Below, one piece after another: positions 8,239 through 16,712 of a stretch of DNA of 64,000 nucleotides (positions are counted from its first letter, which is position 1; each line of letters begins with the position of its first letter). A model generated the notes under the pieces. The model had not been told where the DNA came from. It saw only the letters and a program-made list of their open reading frames with translations, and did no database searches. A program made the translations under genes and the position numbers. Origin of the DNA: Terriglobia bacterium (GTDB lineage Bacteria; Acidobacteriota; Terriglobia; Bryobacterales; Bryobacteraceae); NCBI GenBank assembly GCA_010084195.1, contig RGPS01000003.1:1-64000 (forward strand). Direction: 5' to 3'.

Positions 8239-9981
8239 CTACCTTTGGTTAGGCAGCAAATCTTCCAGTTCTGAGGCTGCGGAGGCTGCACGCTTCTGGT
8301 ACTGGTCCAGCCGGCTCCGTTCTTCGGCTTCTGCATGTGCTCGCAGGCTGAGGCCTATTTTCCGCTCTTCCTCGCTCATTCGAACAATCCGGAACTCCAG
8401 TTCCTGCCCTGGCGTGAAGGGAACTGCCTCCGACCTGCGGCCCGACCAGCCCGGAACTTCGGAGAAATGGCACAAACCCTCAACCCCATCCGCTAATTCC
8501 ACGAAGGCACCGAAGCCTGTGTGCCTCACTACCTTGCCTCGCACCGCGTCGTTCACGTTGTGCGCCTGAAACCAGGTTTCCCATGCGTCCGGCTGCAGCT
8601 GTTTGACACCCAGCGACAGACGCTTGTTCACGGCGTCAATAGCCAGAATTACCGCCTGGATCATCGAACCCTTCCGCAACATCTCATTCGGATGCTTCAG
8701 GCGTTTTGTCCAGGAGAGATCGGAAACATGGACCAGACCATCAATCCCTTCTTCAATCTCCAGGAAGGCCCCAAATTCGGTCATATTACGGACCCGGCCC
8801 TCCACCACAGAGCCGATCGAATAGCGCTGTTCCACCGTCGTCCACGGATTTGCTTCCAGCTGCTTCAGCCCCAGCGAGATGCGGCGTTCAGTCTTGCTCA
8901 CTTCCAGCACCACCGTCTCCACCGAATCATTCGGCTTCACAACCTTCGACGGGTGCTTCATGCGACGCGACCAGGTCATCTCACTGATATGTATCAGCCC
9001 TTCGATGCCCGGTTCCAGTTCTACAAAGGCTCCGTAGTCGGTAACAGTTACAATCCGGCCTACCACCCGCATTTGTGGCGAGTACCGCTCGGTCACACCT
9101 TCCCATGGGTCGGGGACCAACTGTTTAATGCCCAGCGAGACTCTTTGTTTGGCGGCATCGTACTTGAGCACACGGACGGAAATCTCCTCGCCCGCAGTCA
9201 GGATCTCGGAAGGGTGCGTGACCCGCCCATAAGAAATATCAGTGACATGAAGCAGGCCATCCAGCCCCCCGAGGTCAATAAACGCCCCATAATCCGTCAG
9301 GTTTTTCACAATACCGGTAACAATGGCACCCTCGTGCAAGGCCTCCAGCGTTTGGGCCTTCCGCAAAATGGTATCTTCCTCGATAGCTAGTTTTCGGGAA
9401 ACTACCGCATTGCCACGTTTTCGGTTGAGCTTGATGAGCCGTACCGGCACGTCCTGACTAACGTACTGTTCCGGGTTCCGCGGTGGTCTCACATCGATCT
9501 GGGAACCCGGCATGAACGCAGGCACTCCGATATCCACCGTCAGGCCGCCCTTCACCCGACCTGTTACCCGGCCCGACACGGTGAGGTTTTCGGCAAGCGC
9601 CTTATCCAGTGTGTCCCAAATCCGCAGGCGTGACGCTCGCTCGTGTGAAAGCCGGACATAGCCCTCTGAGGTGTGGCCATCCTCAATAATGACTTCCACG
9701 AGATCGCCGACCGCCACCGTAATGGAACCGTCAGCTTCCCGGAATTGTTCCACCGGGGCTACACCATCGGACTTGTGCCCCACGTCAATGAAGACCTGGG
9801 TTGCAGAGACCTTAAGGACCTTGCCTTCGAGCACCTCGTGCCGTGCGGGAGGCGCAAGGTGGCTATAGTCTTCCAGCAGGTGCTGGTATTCTTCCGGATC
9901 CACAACCTCCGGATCCACAGCTCCCGCATCAAAACCAACTGACGCGGATTCGAGACTCTCAGCCGCTTCGTTATCTGCCAA
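8239..9981 (-). CDS. rpsA: 30S ribosomal protein S1
   Basis: A 580-residue protein with six S1 RNA-binding repeats starting near residues 48, 134, 216, 301, 388 and 475; repeats 3-6 show the sequence DYGAF or EFGAF/GFGAF typical of the OB fold. The first two repeats are degenerate, as is usual for ribosome-docking repeats. S1 helps mRNA bind to the 30S subunit. The start is a TTG at 9981, preceded by AGGGGAGT about 10 bases upstream, which supports the choice. A strong promoter lies about 60 bases upstream. The length agrees with the 550-580 residues of the family. Confidence 0.97.
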   Translation of the reverse strand: MADNEAAESLESASVGFDAGAVDPEVVDPEEYQHLLEDYSHLAPPARHEVLEGKVLKVSATQVFIDVGHKSDGVAPVEQFREADGSITVAVGDLVEVIIEDGHTSEGYVRLSHERASRLRIWDTLDKALAENLTVSGRVTGRVKGGLTVDIGVPAFMPGSQIDVRPPRNPEQYVSQDVPVRLIKLNRKRGNAVVSRKLAIEEDTILRKAQTLEALHEGAIVTGIVKNLTDYGAFIDLGGLDGLLHVTDISYGRVTHPSEILTAGEEISVRVLKYDAAKQRVSLGIKQLVPDPWEGVTERYSPQMRVVGRIVTVTDYGAFVELEPGIEGLIHISEMTWSRRMKHPSKVVKPNDSVETVVLEVSKTERRISLGLKQLEANPWTTVEQRYSIGSVVEGRVRNMTEFGAFLEIEEGIDGLVHVSDLSWTKRLKHPNEMLRKGSMIQAVILAIDAVNKRLSLGVKQLQPDAWETWFQAHNVNDAVRGKVVRHTGFGAFVELADGVEGLCHFSEVPGWSGRRSEAVPFTPGQELEFRIVRMSEEERKIGLSLRAHAEAEERSRLDQYQKRAASAASELEDLLPNQR

Positions 9982-10047
9982 ACCTGTACTCCCCTGGTTC
10001 CTGTTGCACCCGAACTGAGAGTTCAGCTATAGCAGGAGATTCTAACA

Positions 10048-10076
10048 ACTATAGGAAGGGCGTCAGAGATTGTCAA
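10048..10076 (-). promoter_or_regulatory. Sigma70-type promoter of rpsA
   Basis: On the reverse strand TTGACA (10071-10076) and TATAGT (10048-10053) are separated by exactly 17 bases. Transcription would begin near 10041 and leave a 60-base leader before the TTG start of rpsA. This is the closest match to a consensus housekeeping promoter in this part of the window. Confidence 0.75.
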
Positions 10077-10123
10077 ACGGGTACAGGTTTGCGAAGTGTG
10101 GAATGCGTGGGTTACTCGCCAGG

Positions 10124-10615
10124 TTACTCACCTGCGGGCGCGACAGCAAGTGAAGTAATCCGCCCCATAACGTCAGTTACCCGGCCAGGATAGCCCTGAT
10201 TGCGGTTGTAAGCCCGAAGCTTGGCCAAAATGTCTTTGTTGCGGTACGACCGCCCTTCGGCAAGGCTCGAGGCCACTTTATGGATGGCTTCACCAATATT
10301 GGCGAAGTGGGTCTTTCCGTTGGCCCACCCGAAGAGGTTGTTGCCCCGGGCCTGCTTTCCTGCGCCGGTTTCAATCAAAGCGAGGCTGGGTAGTAACCGC
10401 CAGTCCAGGCCATGGGCATCGGCCTCTGCTACAAAGACGCCCGCGAAGTTTTCGACCGGAGAGTGGTTTTCTTTCAGGAAACGGCGAAGAATTGCTTCGC
10501 GGAGATCAAATTTCTTTCGGTTGGATGTTACATTCTGGTCTGCATGCGATGTAGCGGCTGCGATTCCCAGAACTCCTGCTGCGATGACAATGCCTGATTG
10601 AAGTATTCGCTTCAT
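10124..10615 (-). CDS. Secreted glucosaminidase-domain protein
   Basis: A 163-residue protein from the ATG at 10615, which has GGAG about 10 bases upstream and begins a signal peptide (MKRILQSGIVIAAGVLGIAA). The frame stays open to 10777, but that longer form would start upstream of the candidate -10 box and spoils the signal peptide. The mature part has the beta-N-acetylglucosaminidase (LytD/FlgJ-like) fold pattern: LALIETGAGKQARGNNLFGW with the catalytic Glu, and a C-terminal ILAKLRAYNRNQGYP. It probably trims peptidoglycan in the periplasm. Confidence 0.72.
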   Translation of the reverse strand: MKRILQSGIVIAAGVLGIAAATSHADQNVTSNRKKFDLREAILRRFLKENHSPVENFAGVFVAEADAHGLDWRLLPSLALIETGAGKQARGNNLFGWANGKTHFANIGEAIHKVASSLAEGRSYRNKDILAKLRAYNRNQGYPGRVTDVMGRITSLAVAPAGE

Positions 10616-10880
10616 TCGATGTCGTTCTCCTGTGGCTTCGAAGCTTGGAACTTCGGAGTGGGTGGACGGCGCTCGAATCTGTGTCAGGCCGATTTCACGG
10701 TCCTGACGGAGCTGCCGAAGGGGCGATTCAGGTCGGTGTATTACAAGATCATATAGAGCTATTATATCAGCCAGCACCCCGAAAGGGAATTCTGACTGCC
10801 CGTGTCCCTGTTCTCGGCGTTTCCGGCCCTGGAGTTGAGGGCAATTTTAAAGGATTTTATGTCACCCAATTTGAATCGCA
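10616..10880. promoter_or_regulatory. Divergent intergenic region with a -10-like box for the glucosaminidase gene
   Basis: This gap is AT-rich near 10745-10770. On the reverse strand TATAAT (complement of 10761-10766) is a perfect -10 hexamer about 145 bases ahead of the glucosaminidase ATG; the -35 at 17 bases spacing is poor. On the forward strand TTGAGG (10835-10840), 17 bases, TATGTC (10858-10863) is a weak alternative promoter for the bactofilin gene. I see no gene in the gap. Confidence 0.4.
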
Positions 10881-10909
10881 TTGCGCCAGGGCAATGGGCT
10901 GGTTAGACT
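10881..10909 (+). promoter_or_regulatory. Possible promoter placing the bactofilin start codon at the 5' end of the mRNA
   Basis: TTGCGC (10881-10886) and TAGACT (10904-10909) are 17 bases apart. Transcription would start at about 10915-10916, which is the GTG start codon of the bactofilin gene itself. No Shine-Dalgarno sequence precedes that GTG. Both hexamers match only partly, so this is a suggestion. Confidence 0.35.
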
Positions 10910-10915
10910 GAAACA

Positions 10916-11515
10916 GTGAGTCTCTGGAGCAAGAAAGAAGATCCGCCGGCACCGCGGCCTACCGTCGCGCAGCAGCCGCCTGTTTCGTACCAACCACCCG
11001 CCCGTCCGGCTGCACCCCCGGAACCCAAAAAGGAGTCTGTCCCCGTGTCCACAACGCCCTTCCGTAGTCCTGAACCTGACCGCAATTTTATTGGCAAAGC
11101 CGTGCGCGTCGTCGGCCAGATCTTCACCCGTGAAGATCTCTACGTGGATGGCGATGTCGAGGGTACCATTGAGTCCCTGGATACCCGCATCACCATTGGC
11201 ACCAACGGTCGCGTTCAGGCCAGTATCAAGGCCCGCGAAGTTGTCATCCTCGGCCAGATTCAAGGCGATGTTGAGGCAACTGACAAGGTGGATCTTAGAA
11301 AAGACGCCAAGCTGGTGGGGAACATCACCACCGCCCGCATCAGCATTGAAGATGGTGCTGTTTTCAAGGGCAGTATCGACATTCGTAAGTCCGAGCCGAA
11401 AGCGGCCGCGCCTGCCACGCCGGGGCCGGTTGCCCCGTCGGCTCCATCGTCAGCCCCGCCCGCAGCGGTAGCTCCCCCTGTGGGCGGCTTGCCCCCCGGC
11501 GCTGTTCGCCGCTAA
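10916..11515 (+). CDS. Bactofilin-family cytoskeletal protein
   Basis: A 199-residue protein with a central bactofilin (DUF583) right-handed beta-helix at about residues 58-155: FIGKAVRVVGQIFTREDLYV, IKAREVVILGQIQGDVEA, KLVGNITTARISIEDGAVF. It is flanked by proline- and alanine-rich disordered tails, as is normal. Bactofilins polymerise without nucleotide at the membrane and organise cell-wall enzymes, stalks or polysaccharide machinery. It starts with GTG and lies ahead of the E1-E2-ACP operon on the same strand, and opposite a peptidoglycan hydrolase; in other bacteria bactofilins often neighbour M23 peptidases or wall hydrolases. Confidence 0.9.
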   Translation: MSLWSKKEDPPAPRPTVAQQPPVSYQPPARPAAPPEPKKESVPVSTTPFRSPEPDRNFIGKAVRVVGQIFTREDLYVDGDVEGTIESLDTRITIGTNGRVQASIKAREVVILGQIQGDVEATDKVDLRKDAKLVGNITTARISIEDGAVFKGSIDIRKSEPKAAAPATPGPVAPSAPSSAPPAAVAPPVGGLPPGAVRR

Positions 11516-11554
11516 GAGTCGCGCGTATCTCGCAACTGCAACGTCCATAACGAT

Positions 11555-12271
11555 ATGGGGGCTACCATGCTAACTGACAAGCTGCGCACGTTGTTTCAAA
11601 GGAACGGCGGGGATCAGTTTGGTGCGCCCAATGTACAGGGCTACCGCACTCAGCTCCCCGGGTCCCTGTCTCGTCACGCTCAGGCCCCGGCTGCACCCGT
11701 TACGCGGGCCAGCCGGGGCGTGGAGCAGTTTTTCTTCAGCCTCCGCGGGACCGTCGGGTTGACCATTCTGGATCTGGCGATACCGAACCAGGACAACATC
11801 ACTCACCTCACGAATATGGGGCACAAACTGTACACCGCGGATCTCATCGGCTCTCTTGATGAAGCCTTCGGGCATGATCCTGATGAACAAACCAATGCGG
11901 GACGGATCGAGTATTTTCTCCGCAGCAGCCTCGACTACCCCGCAGCTACGTTTGATGGTGTTTTGCTCTGGGACAGCCTGCAGTTTATGGGGCCCGCCCT
12001 GTTAACCGCTACCATCGACCGATTGTACGAAGTCATGCGGCCAGATGCCTACCTGCTGGCTTTCGTGACTTCCAACGACAAAGTGACGGATGTCCCGGCA
12101 CACTCCTTCCGGATTATCGACAATAAGAATATCCTGATCACCGAACGTGGTTTACGGGCGTCCGGCCAGGTCTTCAACAACCGAAATATTGAAAAGCTCT
12201 TCGGTAACTTCCAGTCGGTTAAGTTCTTCCTCACCCGGGAGAGCCTGCGCGAAATCATCGTTCGCAGATAA
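11555..12271 (+). CDS. Degenerate methyltransferase-fold protein of unknown role
   Basis: A 238-residue protein. The segment GLTILDLAIPNQDNITHL followed by GHKLYTADLIGSLDE resembles beta-1/loop/beta-2 of class I methyltransferases, and FDGVLLWDSLQFM then LYEVMRPDAYLLAFV resembles beta-4 and beta-5. The glycine-rich SAM loop is missing, so SAM binding may be lost. It lies 39 bases after the bactofilin stop and 33 bases before the E1 gene. I do not recognise a named family; a scaffold or pseudo-enzyme role with the neighbouring bactofilin is possible. Confidence 0.7.
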   Translation: MGATMLTDKLRTLFQRNGGDQFGAPNVQGYRTQLPGSLSRHAQAPAAPVTRASRGVEQFFFSLRGTVGLTILDLAIPNQDNITHLTNMGHKLYTADLIGSLDEAFGHDPDEQTNAGRIEYFLRSSLDYPAATFDGVLLWDSLQFMGPALLTATIDRLYEVMRPDAYLLAFVTSNDKVTDVPAHSFRIIDNKNILITERGLRASGQVFNNRNIEKLFGNFQSVKFFLTRESLREIIVRR

Positions 12272-12304
12272 AGCTCTTTGCCCGAGCTATAATCATCCCG
12301 TTGC

Positions 12305-14341
12305 ATGCCAAACAATTGCGACGGCATCGCGATGCCAAACGGAAACGCCCCCACCCCCGAGTTGTTTGCCCGCGACGCCGATGGCAAGCCGCAGCTTGCC
12401 ACAACGGATCTCGATACCTTTCGTTATGGCACGCTCATTCGTGAGGCGGAAGAAGCGTTGTTGCGCCTCTTCGGCGAAGGCCAGCTCTCCGGCACTACAC
12501 ATACCTGCATCGGGCAGGAATTCTGCCAGATGGGGGTCGTCCGGGCGCTGAACCACCCTGACGACATCGTCCTTTCCAACCACCGCAATCACGGGCACTT
12601 TCTTACCTACTCGGGCAATTTCCCCGGCCTGATCGCCGAAATCATGGGCCGCGAGGCCGGTGCCTGCGGGGGCATCGGGGGCAGCCAGCACCTGGCTTAC
12701 CGCGGTTTCCACAGCAACGGCGTGCAGGGTGGAATGACGGCCATTGGGGCGGGCAGGGCACTGGCCCTTCGCAGGCGTGGCTCGGCCGGAATTGTCGCCG
12801 TCATTATTGGCGATGGCACGCTCGGCCAGGGCCTGCTGTACGAAAGCATGAACCTGGCTTCCGTTTGGGATGCTCCGCTCCTCGTCGTGGTGGAGAACAA
12901 CGGCATCGCGCAAACCACTCCAACATCCTGGACTATTGGCGGCACCATCGAAGGCCGAGCCAGGGCCTTTGGCCTCAACTTTCATCGTGTTGATGACGCC
13001 TCCCTGACCTTCTTTCAGGATGTCGATCAAGTGGTCCAAAGCGTCCGCAACTCCGCGCGTCCCGCCATGCTGGTCATCGACACCATGCGTCTGGGACCCC
13101 ATAGCAAAGGCGACGATCTCCGGGACGCAACCGAGCTCGACGCCATTCGCGCACGCGACCCCCTTTCCAGAGCTGGCGACCGCCTCCCGCCCACTGTTGC
13201 TGCCGAAATCCGCAGCCAGGCAAGGAGCTTCATCGACGACGCCTGCCGGGCGGCCGCAGCCTCTCCCCCGGCGAGCCACCTGCACGCCCAAACCTCCATT
13301 TTTGTAGCCCACGAGCCCCCTGCACCGTTAACCAGGGTGCCCACACCCCCAGGGAATGTGCGTAATTCCATCAACACCGCATTGCGCTACCTCCTCGAAA
13401 CCCATGGCGATGTCCTGCTGCTTGGCGAGGATATGCATGAGCCCTACGGCGGGGCCTTCAAGGTAACAGCAAAGCTTAGTTCTGCATTCCCGGGCCGGGT
13501 CATTTCCACGCCTATCAGCGAAGCCGGCGTCGTCGGAGCCGCCATCGGTCTGGCTCTCGCCGGGTATCGCCCAATCGTCGAAATCATGTTCGCAGATTTC
13601 ATTACCCTGGGTTTCGATCAGATTGTGAACCACGCAGTGAAGTTCCCCGGCATGTTCGAGGATTCCCCTGTGCCGCTGGTGATTCGTACGCCCGCCGGGG
13701 GACGACGAGGCTATGGCCCCACTCACAGCCAGAGTCCGGAAAATCTGCTCTGTGGTGTGCCCGGCCTGACAGTGGTCTTTCCCAGCCAACGGCACCAGGC
13801 GGGTGAAATCCTCGCCAATGTTGTGGAGCGATGGCTCTATCCCACTATTTTCCTGGAACACAAACTTCTGTACGGAACGACGGTCGATAGCGCCGGGTAT
13901 GAAGAGTTCCCCGCCTCTCCGCTGGATTCCGGGGCAAAACACTTCCCTTTACTTCGGCGCGGCTCCTTAGAGCCCGATGTCACCATCGTCGCCTACGGAG
14001 GCATGGTGGAAATCGCGGAAGCCGTAGCGGCTCAACTCGAAGCGGAGGAACTGGAAGTAGAACTTGTTCTGCCTGCACTGCTCGCCCCCTTGCCCGGACA
14101 TACCCTCACCAGCCTCCTGCTGTCTCGGGCCCGTGTGGTCGCCATTGAAGAAACCCACTCAGAGTGCGGTTTTGCTGCCGAGCTTGGCTCCGTCCTGCTG
14201 GAAGCGGGCTTTGCCGGTCGGTACGCCAGAGTGGGCACAGCTCCGGTCCCCATCCCCGCCGCCAGAAGTCTGGAAGCGCTGGTGATGCCGGACGCTAAAC
14301 GCGTGATGGATGAAATTCTCCGCCTTTTCGGAAGCGAATAA
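12305..14341 (+). CDS. Fused alpha-beta E1 of a 2-oxoacid dehydrogenase-like complex
   Basis: A 678-residue thiamine-diphosphate enzyme joining E1 alpha (residues about 35-320) and E1 beta (about 350-678). The ThDP/Mg motif runs from GDG (169-171) to NN (198-199). The alpha part shows HRNHGHFL and GGSQH. The beta part has LLLGEDMHEPYGG (Glu375) and GPTHSQSPENLL. Such enzymes decarboxylate pyruvate, branched-chain oxoacids or acetoin and pass the acyl group to the lipoyl arm of E2. A TATAAT hexamer ends 11 bases before the ATG. It is followed after 6 bases by E2. No E3 gene is nearby, so the complex would need lipoamide dehydrogenase from elsewhere, or works non-oxidatively. Confidence 0.9.
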   Translation: MPNNCDGIAMPNGNAPTPELFARDADGKPQLATTDLDTFRYGTLIREAEEALLRLFGEGQLSGTTHTCIGQEFCQMGVVRALNHPDDIVLSNHRNHGHFLTYSGNFPGLIAEIMGREAGACGGIGGSQHLAYRGFHSNGVQGGMTAIGAGRALALRRRGSAGIVAVIIGDGTLGQGLLYESMNLASVWDAPLLVVVENNGIAQTTPTSWTIGGTIEGRARAFGLNFHRVDDASLTFFQDVDQVVQSVRNSARPAMLVIDTMRLGPHSKGDDLRDATELDAIRARDPLSRAGDRLPPTVAAEIRSQARSFIDDACRAAAASPPASHLHAQTSIFVAHEPPAPLTRVPTPPGNVRNSINTALRYLLETHGDVLLLGEDMHEPYGGAFKVTAKLSSAFPGRVISTPISEAGVVGAAIGLALAGYRPIVEIMFADFITLGFDQIVNHAVKFPGMFEDSPVPLVIRTPAGGRRGYGPTHSQSPENLLCGVPGLTVVFPSQRHQAGEILANVVERWLYPTIFLEHKLLYGTTVDSAGYEEFPASPLDSGAKHFPLLRRGSLEPDVTIVAYGGMVEIAEAVAAQLEAEELEVELVLPALLAPLPGHTLTSLLLSRARVVAIEETHSECGFAAELGSVLLEAGFAGRYARVGTAPVPIPAARSLEALVMPDAKRVMDEILRLFGSE

Positions 14342-14347
14342 GCAAAC

Positions 14348-15526
14348 ATGCCTACTCCGGTCTTTACGCCAAGAATCAACAATAACGACGACACAGTTCG
14401 CCTCGCAGCCGTGCTCGTCGAGGTCGGCGCGGCAGTTCGTGCCGGGGACCCCATGATTGATGTCGAAACCGACAAGGCCACGTTTACCGTAGAGGCACCG
14501 GTCGACGGTTTCCTGCTGAAGGTTTTAGGATCTGTCGAAGATACCCTCGATGTCGGCTCTACCCTCGCCTGGCTGGGCGATACCCCTGACGAACCGATCC
14601 CTGGCGCACCGATCCACGGCAAAACCTCCGCCTCCGGCGGGGATATTGACATCTCGGGCGAACCCACCCTCAAAGCGCTCCTGCTCCTCAAGGCTTATGG
14701 CCTCACCTCAGCCGACGTTCCTGCCACGGGATCCCGCCTGGGCGTAGCGGACGTTGAAAAATGGGTGGCCGCCAAAGGTCTCGCCAAGAGCGGCACGACA
14801 CCCGCAGTACCCCCTGCCGCATCAGCCTGGTCTGCCCCCGATGTTCCCGGTATTCTCATCCCCTTCACGCCCGAACAGAAGGGTATGGCCCGAACCGTAG
14901 CCTGGCACCGTGACGAAGCTGCCGCCGGTTACATCGAACTGGCCTGGGACCCCGCACCGTGGGAAGCCTACGCAGCTGACTTCCAGAAGGCCAACGGCCT
15001 GATGATGAATCCGCTCCTGTCGCTCCTCGCCTGGCGGCTTGCCGCCATCGCCAAAGAAAATCCACGACTGAATGCGACCGTAGGTCCCAACCCTATGGCA
15101 CCTAAAGGCGTGTGGCAATATGACCAGGTGAACCTTGGGTTTACCGTGCAGGCTGGCACCAGCCTGTACGTCGCTGTCCTCCGCGACGCGGGTAGCCTTG
15201 CCGAAGCTGATTTTGTCCGTGAATTGGGCGCACTCCAGCGAGCGGCCATGAAACACGCGCTTTCCCCGGAGCAAAGTTCCGGAGCCACTATCGCCTTCAC
15301 CAGCATGGCCCGCTGGAAAGTGACCCGCCACATACCCATCCTGCCCCCAAATACTGGCCTGATTGTCGCCCACACCGCCACCATCAACGGCTCCGCCACC
15401 GTGGGGGCCTCGTATGACCACCGTCTTCTGACAGGCTTCGACGTAGTGCAGGCTCTCCAGTCGCTCGTTCAGCCGCCAGCCTTGGTCCCCCCTGGCCAAC
15501 CCTCCGAAGCCAAAGGAACCCTATGA
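14348..15526 (+). CDS. Lipoyl-bearing E2 acyltransferase with altered HRxxDG motif
   Basis: A 392-residue E2 homologue: one lipoyl domain (residues 1-80, lipoylation lysine Lys43 in ETDKAT), a subunit-binding domain (about 100-140, LKAYGLTSADVPATG), and a CAT-like catalytic domain (about 170-392). The family active site DHRxxDG reads DHRLLTG here: His358 is kept, but the aspartate is Thr362. That aspartate is close to invariant in classical E2s, so acceptor choice or chemistry may differ. Its stop overlaps the start of a dedicated acyl carrier protein by 4 bases (ATGA), which suggests the ACP phosphopantetheine may take the place of CoA as acyl acceptor. That is inference. Confidence 0.88.
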   Translation: MPTPVFTPRINNNDDTVRLAAVLVEVGAAVRAGDPMIDVETDKATFTVEAPVDGFLLKVLGSVEDTLDVGSTLAWLGDTPDEPIPGAPIHGKTSASGGDIDISGEPTLKALLLLKAYGLTSADVPATGSRLGVADVEKWVAAKGLAKSGTTPAVPPAASAWSAPDVPGILIPFTPEQKGMARTVAWHRDEAAAGYIELAWDPAPWEAYAADFQKANGLMMNPLLSLLAWRLAAIAKENPRLNATVGPNPMAPKGVWQYDQVNLGFTVQAGTSLYVAVLRDAGSLAEADFVRELGALQRAAMKHALSPEQSSGATIAFTSMARWKVTRHIPILPPNTGLIVAHTATINGSATVGASYDHRLLTGFDVVQALQSLVQPPALVPPGQPSEAKGTL

Positions 15527-15783
15527 ACCTGATCGTCCAAAGCGCCATCCACACCCGCATCGTCGAGATTGCCAAAAGCCTCGGCAACGACGCCCGGAAC
15601 CTCAAATCCGGCGACGAGATTCCCGCCAGCGGCTTGCTGGATTCCGCCGGGTTGATGGAGCTGATGTTCTGGTTCGAGACCGAATACGACCTCGAAATCC
15701 CGCAGGAAGACCTCACTATTGCCAACTTTGGCACCATCGACGCCATGGTTGACTACCTCGAACGAGCCCGGGCCGGAGCCTGA
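15523..15783 (+). CDS. Dedicated acyl carrier protein
   Basis: An 86-residue acyl carrier protein. The phosphopantetheine site is Ser41 in LLDSAGLMELMF, where housekeeping ACPs have DSLD; the change to DSAG is common among pathway-specific carriers. The rest follows the ACP four-helix pattern (EIPASG, YDLEIPQEDL, FGTIDAMVDYLE). It is sandwiched between E2 (4-base overlap) and the deacetylase-like gene (1-base overlap), so it is clearly part of this operon rather than of fatty-acid synthesis. Confidence 0.88.
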   Translation: MNLIVQSAIHTRIVEIAKSLGNDARNLKSGDEIPASGLLDSAGLMELMFWFETEYDLEIPQEDLTIANFGTIDAMVDYLERARAGA

Positions 15784-16712
15784 TGCCTTCCGTGCAGTGG
15801 CCCGAAGGCAAGCGCTTTGCCTTCACCGTGTTCGATGATCCCGATTCCCAGCCCGTCGCCGAAAGCCGCCTCATCTATGGCATGCTTGGCGACCTCGGTT
15901 TCCGCACCACCATGGGGGTCTGGCCCGCCGGACCGTTTCGCGAGGGCAACTCCCGCAGCGATTCCTGTCTGAACCCGGCCTACCTCGAACACGCACTCGC
16001 CACTCAGGCTCGCGGCTTTGAAATTGGCTATCACGGCAACGCTCTGCGCACCTCCCCTCGCGAGGAGACTGCCGGCGGCCTCGAAGCGTTTCGTGCCTTC
16101 TTCGGCCAATACCCAGCTGCCATGGCGAATCATTACGGCAATGCAGAGGCCATCTATTGGGGCCCCTCCCGCCTCTCCGGCCTTCCAAAGCTGATCTACC
16201 GAGCGGTCACCGGCAGCAAACGCGCCAACCAGTTCTTTGGCGAAGTCGAAGGTCACCCGTACTTCTGGGGCGACCTCTGCCAGGCCCGCATCCAGTACTG
16301 CCGGAACTTTGTCTTCAAAGAGATCAACACGCTGGCCCGGTGCCCCATGATGCCGTATCACGACCCCGCCCGCCCCTTCGTGCGCCAGTGGTATGCAGGC
16401 TCAGAAGGTGCCGACGCCGGCAAGTTTCTCAACACCATCTCCGAGGCAAATCAGGATCAGCTCGAAGCCGAAGGCGGGGCGTGCATCATGTACACACACT
16501 TTGGCAAAGGTTTCGTGGAGAATGGCCAGATCACCCCTCGCTTTCGGGAACTCATGACCCGGTTGGCGAAGAAGGGTGGCTGGTACGTTCCGGTCACCGA
16601 GCTCCTCAACCATATCCGCGCCGGTCGAGGCGAGCATACCCTGACCGATCAGGAGCGCAGTCAACTCGAGTGGCGCTGGTTGCTTCAAAAGTTGGCGGGA
16701 GGCACCTCCTGA
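15783..16712 (+). CDS. Polysaccharide-deacetylase-like protein
   Basis: A 309-residue protein of the NodB-like TIM-barrel class. Motif 1 reads FTVFDDPD (Asp18, Asp19) instead of TFDDGP, and motif 2 reads EIGYHGN instead of a two-histidine HxxxH; a later MYTHFGKGF resembles motif 5. With only one clear metal-binding histidine in motif 2 the enzyme is atypical and may use another ligand or another reaction. In the operon it could free an amino group on a sugar for acylation by the next gene product. The start overlaps the ACP stop (TGATG), as does its stop with the GNAT start. Confidence 0.7.
   Translation: MPSVQWPEGKRFAFTVFDDPDSQPVAESRLIYGMLGDLGFRTTMGVWPAGPFREGNSRSDSCLNPAYLEHALATQARGFEIGYHGNALRTSPREETAGGLEAFRAFFGQYPAAMANHYGNAEAIYWGPSRLSGLPKLIYRAVTGSKRANQFFGEVEGHPYFWGDLCQARIQYCRNFVFKEINTLARCPMMPYHDPARPFVRQWYAGSEGADAGKFLNTISEANQDQLEAEGGACIMYTHFGKGFVENGQITPRFRELMTRLAKKGGWYVPVTELLNHIRAGRGEHTLTDQERSQLEWRWLLQKLAGGTS

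Noticed and set aside
12293-13312. 339-residue reverse ORF
   Set aside because: Antisense shadow of the fused E1 gene.
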